Assembly (NCBI GenBank): GCA_036558265.1 | Contig: DATBFY010000325.1 | Location: 1 to 23,071, forward strand | Direction of reading: 5' to 3' | DNA: 23,071 nucleotides | From: RYN-433 sp036558265 | GTDB taxonomy: Bacteria; Planctomycetota; Phycisphaerae; Tepidisphaerales; Tepidisphaeraceae | Shown here: positions 15,939 through 23,071 of the stretch, in pieces | Layout: each line of letters opens with the position of its first letter | Position numbering within the stretch: the stretch's first letter is position 1 | Notes under the pieces: model-generated | Database searches by the model: none | The model's input: only the letters and a program-made list of their open reading frames with translations | What the model was told of the DNA's origin: nothing | Program-made: the position numbers and the translations under genes

Positions 15939-15967
15939 TTGCCAACAAGTAAAGCACATGCTAACTT
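15939..15967 (+). promoter_or_regulatory. Candidate promoter of the zinc-ribbon membrane gene
   Basis: TTGCCA at 15939-15944 and TAACTT at 15962-15967 are 17 bases apart in a distinctly AT-rich stretch (about 15905-16000) of this GC-rich window. The start codon at 16009 follows GGAGG at 16000-16004. The -10 match is poor, so the call is tentative. Confidence 0.3.
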
Positions 15968-16008
15968 ATTTCCGATTAGTTAGTGACTACTACCTTTTCG
16001 GAGGCCTC

Positions 16009-17853
16009 ATGCCCGCCATCACGCCCATCACGTACTGCCCCCGTTGTGGCCACCCCCGTCGGCCGGACGGTCCGCCCTGCGCCCACTGCCAGCCCATCGT
16101 GCCACCCGCTCCGCTCCCTGCTCCGCTCGCGCAGCCGGTCCGGCGCTCGTTCCTTGAGCTGCTCCTCGATCCCCGCAGCATCCACTGGCTCCTCGGGTCG
16201 GGGGGTTTCCTCCTCGCGGCGGGGTTGGTGGTCTGGCTGGCGAGCCTGGGGCTCTTCCAAAACCCCCTCGTCGTCTCCCTCGCGATGGGCGTGGGGACGG
16301 TCGGGCTGCTCGCCGCCGGGTGGGGCGTGATCCGGTTTTCGCGGTATCAGCTTGCGGGGCGGGCGATCACGCTCCTTGCATGCCTGGTGATGCCGCTGAA
16401 CCTGTGGTTCTATAACGCCCACGACCTCGTGACGCTGCAGGGGCACCTGTGGCTCGCGGGCGTGGTGTGCTGCGCGCTCTATGCGGCGTCGGCGTGGTTC
16501 CTGGAGGATGCGCTGTTCGTGTACGTGCTCAACGCAGGCGTGGCGATGACGGGGTTACTGATGCTTGCGGATATGCACCATTTTGCCCAGATTGCCTCTC
16601 CCGCCACGCTTCTCGTGGTACTGGGCCTGATCGCGTTGCACGTCGAGCGGATCTTCCCGGCATCCCAGCAGGGGGCATTCACCCGCGAGCACTTCGGAAA
16701 GGCGTTCGTTCGGAGCGCGCAGGCGCTGATCGGCAGCGGCCTGGTGCTCTTGCTGGCCGCGCAACTCGTCGGCTTGATGACCCTGCCGTTCGTCCATTTC
16801 CCCAAGCCCCAGATTGTGACCGACCCCGGGCTCAAGTGGCTTGCCCTGGGCCTGGTCGCGGCCGGCACGTATGCGACCGTCTACTCGTCCCGCGTCGCCC
16901 GCCGAGGCGGCGCGTGGTTCTACGTGATCGCCAACGTGTCGGCGGTGGCGACCGTGATAAACCTTGTCGGCCTGCCCGCCACGGCGTCCACGACGGCGTT
17001 CACGCTCCTGCTCGCCGGTCTGGGACTGACCATGCTGAGCGTCGTTCGGTTCACACGGGGGGGTGACGATTCGAACCAGGGCACACTGAGGATCGTCACC
17101 CGGCGATGCGGCAACGCACTGACGATGCTCTCCTTCATCTCCGCCGCGCTGGTCACGCTGAGTCATCTGATGTTCCAGGCGCCCCAGGTGGCCGCGGTCG
17201 TCCACCTAGGCGCGCTAGCCGGCCTGAGCCTGCTCGCCGCGACGTTGGCGGGCCATTCCGGCTGGCGTCGCGGGTACGTCACGACGACCGTGGTCCTGGC
17301 GGCCCTGGCGGGTATCGCGCTGGAGCGTCTGATGCACCTGTCGACCTGGCAGAATATCGAGATATTCGCCGTCGCGGCGGGCGTGGCGCTGCTGTTGGTC
17401 GGATACGCCGGATGGTATCGCGAGCAGACTCGCGCCGGCGGAACACGTCGCAACGACGACTCGGTCGGGGTGCTGCTGAGCCTGGGCAGCGTGCTCGCGG
17501 GTGTGCCGCTGGCCATTGCCGCGATCGTCGCGCGGACCTTCACGCCCGACATCTCGCTGGCCAACGAGTTCGCGCTGGTGACCGTGGGCCTGGCGCTGCT
17601 GGTGAGCGGTTATATCTGCCGGATCCGCTCGACGACGCTGACCGGCGGCGGCCTGCTCGCCTGCCAGCTCATGATGATGCTGGTCTTCCTGGGCGTCCGC
17701 GCCCAGCTCGCGCTGGGCGTCTACCTGACGCTGGGTGGTGCGGGCATCTTCATCAGCGGGCTGCTCCTGAGCATCTACCGTGACCGTCTGGCGACGCTGC
17801 CGCAGCGGATCCGCGACCGGCAGGGGATGTTTCAGATCCTGAACTGGAGGTGA
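16009..17853 (+). CDS. Zinc-ribbon polytopic membrane protein, unknown function
   Basis: The ATG at 16009 follows GGAGG by four bases and gives 614 residues. The frame is open back to 15898, but that extension has no ribosome-binding site. The cytoplasmic N-terminus carries a zinc ribbon with Cys10/Cys13 and Cys24/Cys27 (CPRC and CAHC) and a Pro-rich spacer (28-48). About 18 hydrophobic segments follow almost to the C-terminus, joined by short polar loops. The tail RDRQGMFQILNWR is charged. No transporter, enzyme or receptor motif is recognisable. Zinc ribbons fused to many helices occur in uncharacterised DUF2157-like membrane proteins, but I cannot assign a family. The gene appears monocistronic, with its own AT-rich leader and a strong hairpin 62 bases after the stop. 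Confidence 0.8.
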   Translation: MPAITPITYCPRCGHPRRPDGPPCAHCQPIVPPAPLPAPLAQPVRRSFLELLLDPRSIHWLLGSGGFLLAAGLVVWLASLGLFQNPLVVSLAMGVGTVGLLAAGWGVIRFSRYQLAGRAITLLACLVMPLNLWFYNAHDLVTLQGHLWLAGVVCCALYAASAWFLEDALFVYVLNAGVAMTGLLMLADMHHFAQIASPATLLVVLGLIALHVERIFPASQQGAFTREHFGKAFVRSAQALIGSGLVLLLAAQLVGLMTLPFVHFPKPQIVTDPGLKWLALGLVAAGTYATVYSSRVARRGGAWFYVIANVSAVATVINLVGLPATASTTAFTLLLAGLGLTMLSVVRFTRGGDDSNQGTLRIVTRRCGNALTMLSFISAALVTLSHLMFQAPQVAAVVHLGALAGLSLLAATLAGHSGWRRGYVTTTVVLAALAGIALERLMHLSTWQNIEIFAVAAGVALLLVGYAGWYREQTRAGGTRRNDDSVGVLLSLGSVLAGVPLAIAAIVARTFTPDISLANEFALVTVGLALLVSGYICRIRSTTLTGGGLLACQLMMMLVFLGVRAQLALGVYLTLGGAGIFISGLLLSIYRDRLATLPQRIRDRQGMFQILNWR

Positions 17854-17915
17854 GCCTGCCACGTCAAGACGCGATGACGCGAAACCCGGGTCGAGTGATG
17901 GCGACCCGCGGCCCA

Positions 17916-17945
17916 GGCGGCCCCCGGGAAGCACCGGGGGCCGCC
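17916..17945 (+). terminator. Strong GC hairpin after the membrane protein gene
   Basis: GGCGGCCCCCGG at 17916-17927 pairs perfectly over 12 bp with 17934-17945 around the loop GAAGCA. A T-containing stretch (CTTTAGTTATCTTGCTTTT) follows, although it is not a clean T-tract. It lies between the end of the membrane protein gene and the PEP-CTERM gene and is a likely terminator. Confidence 0.7.
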
Positions 17946-18040
17946 GCTTTAGTTATCTTGCTTTTCGTTGATCGTCATGACGACCCTCGCTAGCGTGACG
18001 GCTCGCGCCGTTCGTCGTCGCCGCCGTTGTGAGGGATAAA

Positions 18041-20293
18041 ATGCCACGTCAAGCCTTGCCGCGCGTGTCGATCGTCGTCCTGGCGCTGCTGACGCTCGGG
18101 GTCGCGCGGTCCGCGGTCGCGCAATTCGTGGTCACCCACGTCGGCGACGACGGAGACGGATCGCTGCGACAGGCGATCCTCGACGCCGACGCGCTGCCCG
18201 GGCCGGCGGTGATCGTCATCACCGCCACCGGTACGCTGGCCACGGCAAACCCCTTGCCGCCGATCACCAATCCGTATGGCCTGAGCATCAGCGGATCGAT
18301 CGACGCCACCGGCGCGCCGCGATTCACGATTGATGCGAACGGCGATCGCGGGCTATTCATCTTCGCGACCGATCCGGCCACGCAAACGGCGCGCGGGAAC
18401 GTCACGATCAACAACCTGCGGATCATCAATGGCCGTACCGTCGGCGGCACGGGCGGGGCGGGATCGGTGCCGGGTGGCGGCGGCGCGGGTCTGGGAGGCG
18501 GATTGCTCGTACTCCAGGGGAACGTCAGCCTGGTGAACGTCGAGTTCTCGAACAATTCCGCGGTCGGCGGCGACGGCGGCCAATTCTTCTCCGACAATGT
18601 CTACGGCGCCGGCGGCGGCGGGGGACTGGGCGGCGACGGCGGGATCGGGGGGCGCTCGACCCTGCCGGTCCTCACGGAGTACCAGGGCGGTGGGGGCGGC
18701 ATCCGCGGCAACGGCACCGACCAGCGCGCCACGGGCGGGGCGGGCGGGTTCCCCACGGCGTTCCGGGGCGCGCTGAGCGGGTTTGCGGGCGGTGGAACCA
18801 GTTCGGACGGGAACATCGGCGCGCCCGACGCCGGCGGGGGCGGCGGAACCGGGCCCGGCGTGGAAAGCGCTGGCGGCGGCGGCCTGGGCGGCCAGGCGGC
18901 GCCCGATGGCAATGAGGCCGGCAAGGGCGGACTCGGCGGTGGCGGGGGCGGAGGCCTCTTCCTTGGCGGCGCGGGCGGGTTCGGCGGCGGTGGGGGCGGG
19001 GGCGTCGGCGGTGGCGCCGGTGGCTTCGGCGGAGGCGGCGGCAGCGCGGGGTTGGACGGCACGCCCGGCCATGCGGGCTTTGGCGCCGGCGCGGGATTGC
19101 ATCTGGGGAGCGGGGGTGGACTGGGCGCAGGCGGCGCCATCTTCGTCCGTGCCGGCAATATGCTGTCCCTTCAGGACGTCACCTTCTCGGGCGACGCTGT
19201 GGCGGGCGGCAGGGCGACTGGCGACTCTTCGGGCCACGCCGGCTCCGCCATCGGCCAGGCCCTGTTCCTCGGCAACGACGTCACCTATACCGTCGCCAAC
19301 GGCAAGACGATCACCCTCGCCGACAGCATCGGCGGCGGCAATGACCCCGAAGCGCGCGGCGGACTCACGGTCAAGGGAAACGGCACGCTCGTCCTCGCTG
19401 CCGCGGATAACTCGTACGTCGGCGATACGATCGTGCAGAGCGGGACGCTCCGGGTGAGCGGCTCGATCGCGGCCAGTCGCGGGGTGACGACCAACGCGGG
19501 CGCCACGTTCGACGCCGCCGCCACGCAGCGCGTCGCGTCGCTCACGCTCAATTCCGGCGGACAGGCGAAGGTCTCCGCAGGCGTGCTGGTGGTGGGCGAC
19601 AACGCGCAGGCCAAACCGCTGACGGTCGCGGGCGACGGCTCGGGCCGGCTCGATGTGGGTTCGAATGGGCTGGTGCTCGACCATTCCCCTGGCAATGACG
19701 CCGCGGACCTGCTCTATGCGCGCTCGCTGGTCACTCAGGGATACAACGGCGGCCATTGGCGGGGGAACGGGATCACCTCCGGCAGCGCCGGCGGAGATTC
19801 GACCAAGGCGGTCGGATACGCGCCGGCGGAGGCCGCTCTGCCCTTTGCCAACGGGGCGGGCACGGACACGTTTCTGGGCACGGTGGTCGATCGATCGTCG
19901 ATCCTGTTGCGCTACACGCTGGCGGGCGATGCGAACCTCGACGGCATGGTCGATTTCCAGGATCTGGTGCGCCTCGCGCAATCGTACAACATGGACGCCA
20001 GTTCATCGGCGGATGGGCCGTGGGCGCACGGTGATTCCACCTATGACGGGAAGGTCGATTTCGCCGACCTGGTGAGGCTGGCGCAGAATTACAACGGGAG
20101 CCTGCCGGCGGGGCCGATCGCCGGAGTACCGGCGGACTTTGAGTCGGATTTGGTACTTGCTGAAGCGTCGGTTCCCGAGCCGCTCTCGACCGAGATGATT
20201 TGCGCCGTCGGCATCTGGGGATGCGTCATTCGTCGCCGCGGTCCAGCATCCGGCGGGGGCTTGGCCCGCGCCGGTTCGGAGTTCACGCTTTAG
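18041..20293 (+). CDS. Glycine-rich PEP-CTERM surface protein with dockerin-like module
   Basis: From the ATG at 18041 (GAGGG five bases upstream) the protein has 750 residues. A GTG at 18029 is the alternative start. A signal peptide (1-28, ending AVAQ) is followed by a CSLREA-like start, GDDGDGSLRQAILDADALPG. A long Gly-rich region (about 137-365) is full of GGGG and GGxGG runs. A passenger-type beta repeat follows (LTVKGNGTLVLAAADNSYVG onward). Near 627-690 are two EF-hand-like loops, GDANLDGMVDFQDLVRLAQ and GDSTYDGKVDFADLVRLAQ, typical of dockerin type I. The C-terminus has VPEP, a short hydrophobic stretch and RRR, as in PEP-CTERM sorting signals. It is probably exported, processed by an exosortase and displayed at the surface. 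No exosortase gene is in the window. Confidence 0.85.
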   Translation: MPRQALPRVSIVVLALLTLGVARSAVAQFVVTHVGDDGDGSLRQAILDADALPGPAVIVITATGTLATANPLPPITNPYGLSISGSIDATGAPRFTIDANGDRGLFIFATDPATQTARGNVTINNLRIINGRTVGGTGGAGSVPGGGGAGLGGGLLVLQGNVSLVNVEFSNNSAVGGDGGQFFSDNVYGAGGGGGLGGDGGIGGRSTLPVLTEYQGGGGGIRGNGTDQRATGGAGGFPTAFRGALSGFAGGGTSSDGNIGAPDAGGGGGTGPGVESAGGGGLGGQAAPDGNEAGKGGLGGGGGGGLFLGGAGGFGGGGGGGVGGGAGGFGGGGGSAGLDGTPGHAGFGAGAGLHLGSGGGLGAGGAIFVRAGNMLSLQDVTFSGDAVAGGRATGDSSGHAGSAIGQALFLGNDVTYTVANGKTITLADSIGGGNDPEARGGLTVKGNGTLVLAAADNSYVGDTIVQSGTLRVSGSIAASRGVTTNAGATFDAAATQRVASLTLNSGGQAKVSAGVLVVGDNAQAKPLTVAGDGSGRLDVGSNGLVLDHSPGNDAADLLYARSLVTQGYNGGHWRGNGITSGSAGGDSTKAVGYAPAEAALPFANGAGTDTFLGTVVDRSSILLRYTLAGDANLDGMVDFQDLVRLAQSYNMDASSSADGPWAHGDSTYDGKVDFADLVRLAQNYNGSLPAGPIAGVPADFESDLVLAEASVPEPLSTEMICAVGIWGCVIRRRGPASGGGLARAGSEFTL

Positions 20294-20326
20294 CGCGTCT
20301 TGGACCGAGCCACGCCAAAGCGTGAA
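20282..20326. terminator. Inverted repeat between convergent genes
   Basis: TTCACGCTTT at 20282-20291 is the exact complement of AAAGCGTGAA at 20317-20326, with 25 bases between the arms. The left arm overlaps the stop codon of the PEP-CTERM gene, and the right arm ends 18 bases before the end of the opposing gene. The position suits a bidirectional transcription end, but there is no T-tract. Confidence 0.4.
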
Positions 20327-20344
20327 TGCCGAGCGCGGGCGATC

Positions 20345-22546
20345 TCAATTCACATTCCGCGCCGCCGCCTCGCGGGTCTGTGCTTCGACGCGCTCTTTGA
20401 CGATCGGCGCGGCGTTGAGCTCGACGTGACCGTCGCCGTAGAGGACGTTGACCGGCCCGCCGGCCTTGAGCTCATACTTCTCGTGCGCCATCACCGCCTG
20501 CGCGGGGTTGAGGATCGTGGTGATCTTCTTGAACTTCAGGCCCTCGTACACGTAGTCGGTGTTCGCGTTCACCCACTTGGCCACCTCTTCGGGCTTGGCG
20601 GTGGGCGGGGGCAGGGGGACGCGGCCATAGTGCTCGGGCGCCTGGAACATCGTCGGCGCCATCAGGTAGCCGGCAATGGCCCCGAGGTCCGGCGGAAGGT
20701 CGCCCTGGTGCTCGTTGGCGTAAAGGAAGATGCCCTGCCCGATCTGCCGCAGGTTGTTCGCGCCCTGGACCATCCGCGCCTGCTGCTTGGCGCGGGCGGC
20801 GGCGGGAATGAGGGCGGCGACGGCGGCGGGCGCGACCGTGGTCACGAGCGACTGCTCGCCCCCGAGCACGTCGGCGGCGGGGAACGGCGTCACCCCGCGG
20901 TAGTGCCATCCGAGATCGTCCACCCACGTCGCCCCGACGGAGGTCGAGAGGTGCGGCGCGATCTTGTTCAGCGGGGGCAGCGCCAGCGCCGGCGTCTGCA
21001 TGCCGAAAAGGTCTGCGGCCCCGAGCGCGCCGCGCTGCAGCGCCAGCACCATCTGATACCCGCGCGGCGCAAGCTTGGGGAGATCCATGTACGAGATCGA
21101 GATCGCGTTCTTCGATACCCCCACCCGCTCGCGCGCGGCGTTGAAGCCGGCGTTGCCGAGCACGCCCTGGCCGCCCGTCCCGGTCTCGGCTGCCGCCGCT
21201 TCCAGGATCTGCGGGAAAGCGGCCACGTAAAGCCGCCCGTCCTTGATCGCCCAGCAGGGCGCCAGCGCCGGGATCGCCAGGTAGTGGATCGACAGGTCAC
21301 CCACCTTCGCCGTCTCGATCGAGACCGCGGGCTCCCCACGATCCGCGTCCCGCTTCATCTCCGTGTTGGCCATCCGCTCGAACGCCAAAAGCGCCTGCTC
21401 GACCTTCGCCGGGTTGCGAAGCGGGTTGACGAGCACCAGGCCCAGGATGCCGCGCCCGGTCTGCTCGCTGTTGAATGCGAGCCACTGGTCGCCCAGTCCG
21501 GCGAGCAGGTCCCGCTGAAGGTCGCACCCCAGCGCCTTGTTCACCTCTTTGATCGCGTCCTCGACATTGCGCGAGGCGTCGGCGTCGAGGCGGGCGATGG
21601 TGTTGCGCACGCCGCCCAGGATGGGCGCCAGGTCGCAGCGCGTCGCCGCCACCCAGGTTGACGACTGCGGCGCCAGTTTCAGCAGGTCCTCCGAGACGGG
21701 CTCGGGATCGAGCAGGGTGGCCAGGAGTCCCATTCGCGGCTGCGGGCAGTCGATGAACGCCTGCGAGCCCCAGTCCTTGCCGTCGAAGCCCGCGGTGTAG
21801 ATCAGCCGCTTGATCCCCGCGACGCCGGTCGTCAGCAGCATTCGCTGCCAGGTCTGCTTGGTCTTGGCGTCGGCGGCCATGTTGATCGCCAGGCTCGCGA
21901 CGTTGAGGACCTTCTCGGCGTCGAAAAAGGCGGTCAGCGCCGCGTCAGGCCGGCCCTGCTTCACCGCCGCCTGGAACTGCTCGCGCTGCGCGAGGGTTTC
22001 ATCGATCTTGGGAGGGAGTTCGAACGTCGAGATGGAGACCACGTCGCCGGGCCAGACCTGCACCTTGATCTTAAGCGGCACGTCCGCCGGGATCTGGGCG
22101 ACGACCTTGTTGGCGGTGTCGGCGAGCGCCTGGGCGTCCTTGCCCGCGTCGCAGAGGATCGCGACCTTGGGCATGGGCACCTTGCCCGAGTAATCGAGCG
22201 GGCCGAAGTAGAGGGCCGTCGGCCGCCGCCAGGCGATTTCACCGAAGCTGAGCAGCGCCGGCAGCAGCTCCTTGGCGAGCGGGTCCCCCTCCATCATGCC
22301 TTCGAGCTGGATCCGCCGGACGATCCGAGGCCCAAGCTCGGTGAAGAGCTGTGGCAGGTTGGAGGCGTCGATGACGCCCTTGAGGTGCGACTGCGCGTAC
22401 GCCGGCGCGATGTGCTCGCTCCCCGCCCAGCCGACGTAGAGCAGGGCGTCGGAGGGGATCCGATCGGCAAGGGGCTGGGCCAACGTGGGCCGAGCACTCC
22501 ATGCCACGACTACGACCGCCACGATCAAGGTACGCACGATCCGCAT
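20345..22546 (-). CDS. Secreted DUF3352-like protein with pseudopilin-like tail
   Basis: This 733-residue protein starts at the ATG at 22546, six bases after a strong GGGAGG site. A signal peptide (1-23) precedes a large domain (about 25-560) that opens with ADRIPSDALLYVGWAG, as in DUF3352-type secreted proteins. The last 160 residues resemble the planctomycete type II secretion pseudopilin/DUF1559 group. A hydrophobic stretch, AAVAALIPAAARAKQQA (574-590), is followed by NNLRQIGQGIFLYANEHQG and near the end by VLYGDGHVELN, the H-x9-DG-type signature. The usual N-terminal prepilin cleavage motif is absent because this module is internal. It is probably periplasmic or envelope-attached, with unknown function. 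It may be co-transcribed with the membrane gene 89 bases upstream. Confidence 0.75.
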   Translation of the reverse strand: MRIVRTLIVAVVVVAWSARPTLAQPLADRIPSDALLYVGWAGSEHIAPAYAQSHLKGVIDASNLPQLFTELGPRIVRRIQLEGMMEGDPLAKELLPALLSFGEIAWRRPTALYFGPLDYSGKVPMPKVAILCDAGKDAQALADTANKVVAQIPADVPLKIKVQVWPGDVVSISTFELPPKIDETLAQREQFQAAVKQGRPDAALTAFFDAEKVLNVASLAINMAADAKTKQTWQRMLLTTGVAGIKRLIYTAGFDGKDWGSQAFIDCPQPRMGLLATLLDPEPVSEDLLKLAPQSSTWVAATRCDLAPILGGVRNTIARLDADASRNVEDAIKEVNKALGCDLQRDLLAGLGDQWLAFNSEQTGRGILGLVLVNPLRNPAKVEQALLAFERMANTEMKRDADRGEPAVSIETAKVGDLSIHYLAIPALAPCWAIKDGRLYVAAFPQILEAAAAETGTGGQGVLGNAGFNAARERVGVSKNAISISYMDLPKLAPRGYQMVLALQRGALGAADLFGMQTPALALPPLNKIAPHLSTSVGATWVDDLGWHYRGVTPFPAADVLGGEQSLVTTVAPAAVAALIPAAARAKQQARMVQGANNLRQIGQGIFLYANEHQGDLPPDLGAIAGYLMAPTMFQAPEHYGRVPLPPPTAKPEEVAKWVNANTDYVYEGLKFKKITTILNPAQAVMAHEKYELKAGGPVNVLYGDGHVELNAAPIVKERVEAQTREAAARNVN

Positions 22547-22635
22547 GACAACCTCCCACGGGTTGGACGGACTGGGCCCCCGCTTATTGCAGTTTTACTC
22601 TCGCCCCATGCGGTTGAGAAGCGGGAACTGGCAAC

Positions 22636-23071
22636 TCACCGGTTCGCCACCGCCTGGATCCGCCGGGGATGTTTGCTCGCCGCGTCGCCGTTGGTGATGT
22701 GCTTCAGGGCGGCGACGACCGTGTATTGGCCGACGGGGGCGCGGACGAACGGAGCGGTCGCGCCCAGGATCGAGACGGCGGTCGAGAAGACCAGCAGCGC
22801 CGCCGCCACCGCCCAGGTGATCGCGCGGTGCGGCTTGCGAAGCCAGGCGCCCGCCCAGAAGAGGGTCAGCGGCAGGAAGACGATGAACCAGCGCGGCCCG
22901 AACATCGCCGCCGTCCAGTCCACCCGAAGGACGATCGACGCGGTCACGATCATCACGGCCCCGGCGAGGGTCACGCCCGCCATGATCTTCGTGCTGGCGG
23001 GCCAGTGCCGGCGCAGGACGAGCGACAGGCCCAGGATCCCGATGACGATCACGGGGAAATGCGACAACAGC
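22636..23071 (-). CDS. C-terminal part of a polytopic membrane protein (partial)
   Basis: The frame is open to the right edge of the window, so the start is missing and at least 144 residues are visible. Four hydrophobic segments are evident: VIVIGILGLSLVL, IMAGVTLAGAVMIVTASIVL, WFIVFLPLTLFWAGAWL and ITWAVAAALLVFSTAVSILG. FGPRWFIVFLPL recalls the last helices of GT39/ArnT-like lipid-linked sugar transferases, where a YGPR-type motif leads a proline-containing helix. This resemblance is weak and cannot establish function. A soluble tail of about 35 residues ends the protein. The apparent TTG start at 23067 is only an artefact of the edge. Confidence 0.7.
   Translation of the reverse strand, partial: LLSHFPVIVIGILGLSLVLRRHWPASTKIMAGVTLAGAVMIVTASIVLRVDWTAAMFGPRWFIVFLPLTLFWAGAWLRKPHRAITWAVAAALLVFSTAVSILGATAPFVRAPVGQYTVVAALKHITNGDAASKHPRRIQAVANR

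Noticed and set aside
17857..18053. Direct repeat TGCCACGTCAAG at 17857-17868 and 18042-18053
   Set aside because: Matches of 12 bases are expected by chance in a window of this size, and there is no other sign of a mobile element or attachment site.
18451..19131. Apparent simple-sequence GGC repeat
   Set aside because: It is the coding sequence of the Gly-rich domain, without a fixed repeat period, and not a separate repeat element.
18353..19981. Minus-strand frame of 542 codons rich in Ala/Arg
   Set aside because: It is antisense to the Gly-rich PEP-CTERM gene, whose GGC-rich codons rarely give stops on the other strand.
20300..21661. Plus-strand frame of 453 codons
   Set aside because: It is a shadow of the DUF3352-like gene and shows His/Arg/Val bias without domains.

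Overview
This is a high-GC bacterial window that most likely comes from a planctomycete, probably of the class Phycisphaerae. The strongest clues are a PSCyt1/DUF1549/DUF1553 secreted cytochrome-like protein followed 19 bases later by a Tat-exported DUF1501 protein, a 574-residue signal peptidase I with large insertions, a PEP-CTERM protein with a dockerin-like module, and short palindromic intergenic repeats of a kind I associate with planctomycete genomes. No phage, transposase, CRISPR array or antibiotic-resistance gene is visible. The taxonomic call is inference from gene content only.

Layout. Positions 1-154 hold two hairpin-forming palindromes. A leucine-rich-repeat gene on the minus strand (155-1144) is split by one in-frame TAA. 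A GT9 glycosyltransferase (1344-2267, plus) converges on a minus-strand cluster read from right to left: ECF sigma factor (5500-4967), membrane-anchored putative anti-sigma factor (4833-4096) and signal peptidase I lepB (4046-2322). A perfect 20-base palindrome lies between the convergent ends.

From 5568 a plus-strand series begins: a HAD phosphatase/phosphomutase, a nucleotide-sugar epimerase, an M24 Xaa-Pro-type aminopeptidase and a Vps4/katanin-like AAA ATPase. The tmRNA gene ssrA (9943-10322) follows, with a readable 19-residue degradation tag and an intrinsic terminator. Next come an SDR oxidoreductase, the PSCyt1/DUF1553 - DUF1501 pair and a zinc-ribbon membrane protein with about 18 helices that ends in a strong GC hairpin. 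The last plus-strand gene is a glycine-rich PEP-CTERM surface protein. The right end carries two minus-strand genes: a secreted DUF3352-like protein with a pseudopilin-like C-terminus, and the C-terminal part of a polytopic membrane protein that runs off the window.

How the parts may relate. The window is rich in envelope and export functions: sugar transfer and epimerisation, a signal peptidase beside an ECF sigma/anti-sigma pair, Sec- and Tat-exported proteins, and a protein with a cell-surface sorting tail. The most unusual items are the eukaryote-like Vps4-type ATPase with an N-terminal helical (MIT-like) region and the AT-rich interleaved inverted repeats just upstream of it. Also notable are the repeat-derived peptide inside the DUF1501 protein, the split LRR gene, and the fusion of a DUF3352-like region to a pseudopilin-like tail. 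I do not see one convincing new multi-gene system; the findings are separate observations.
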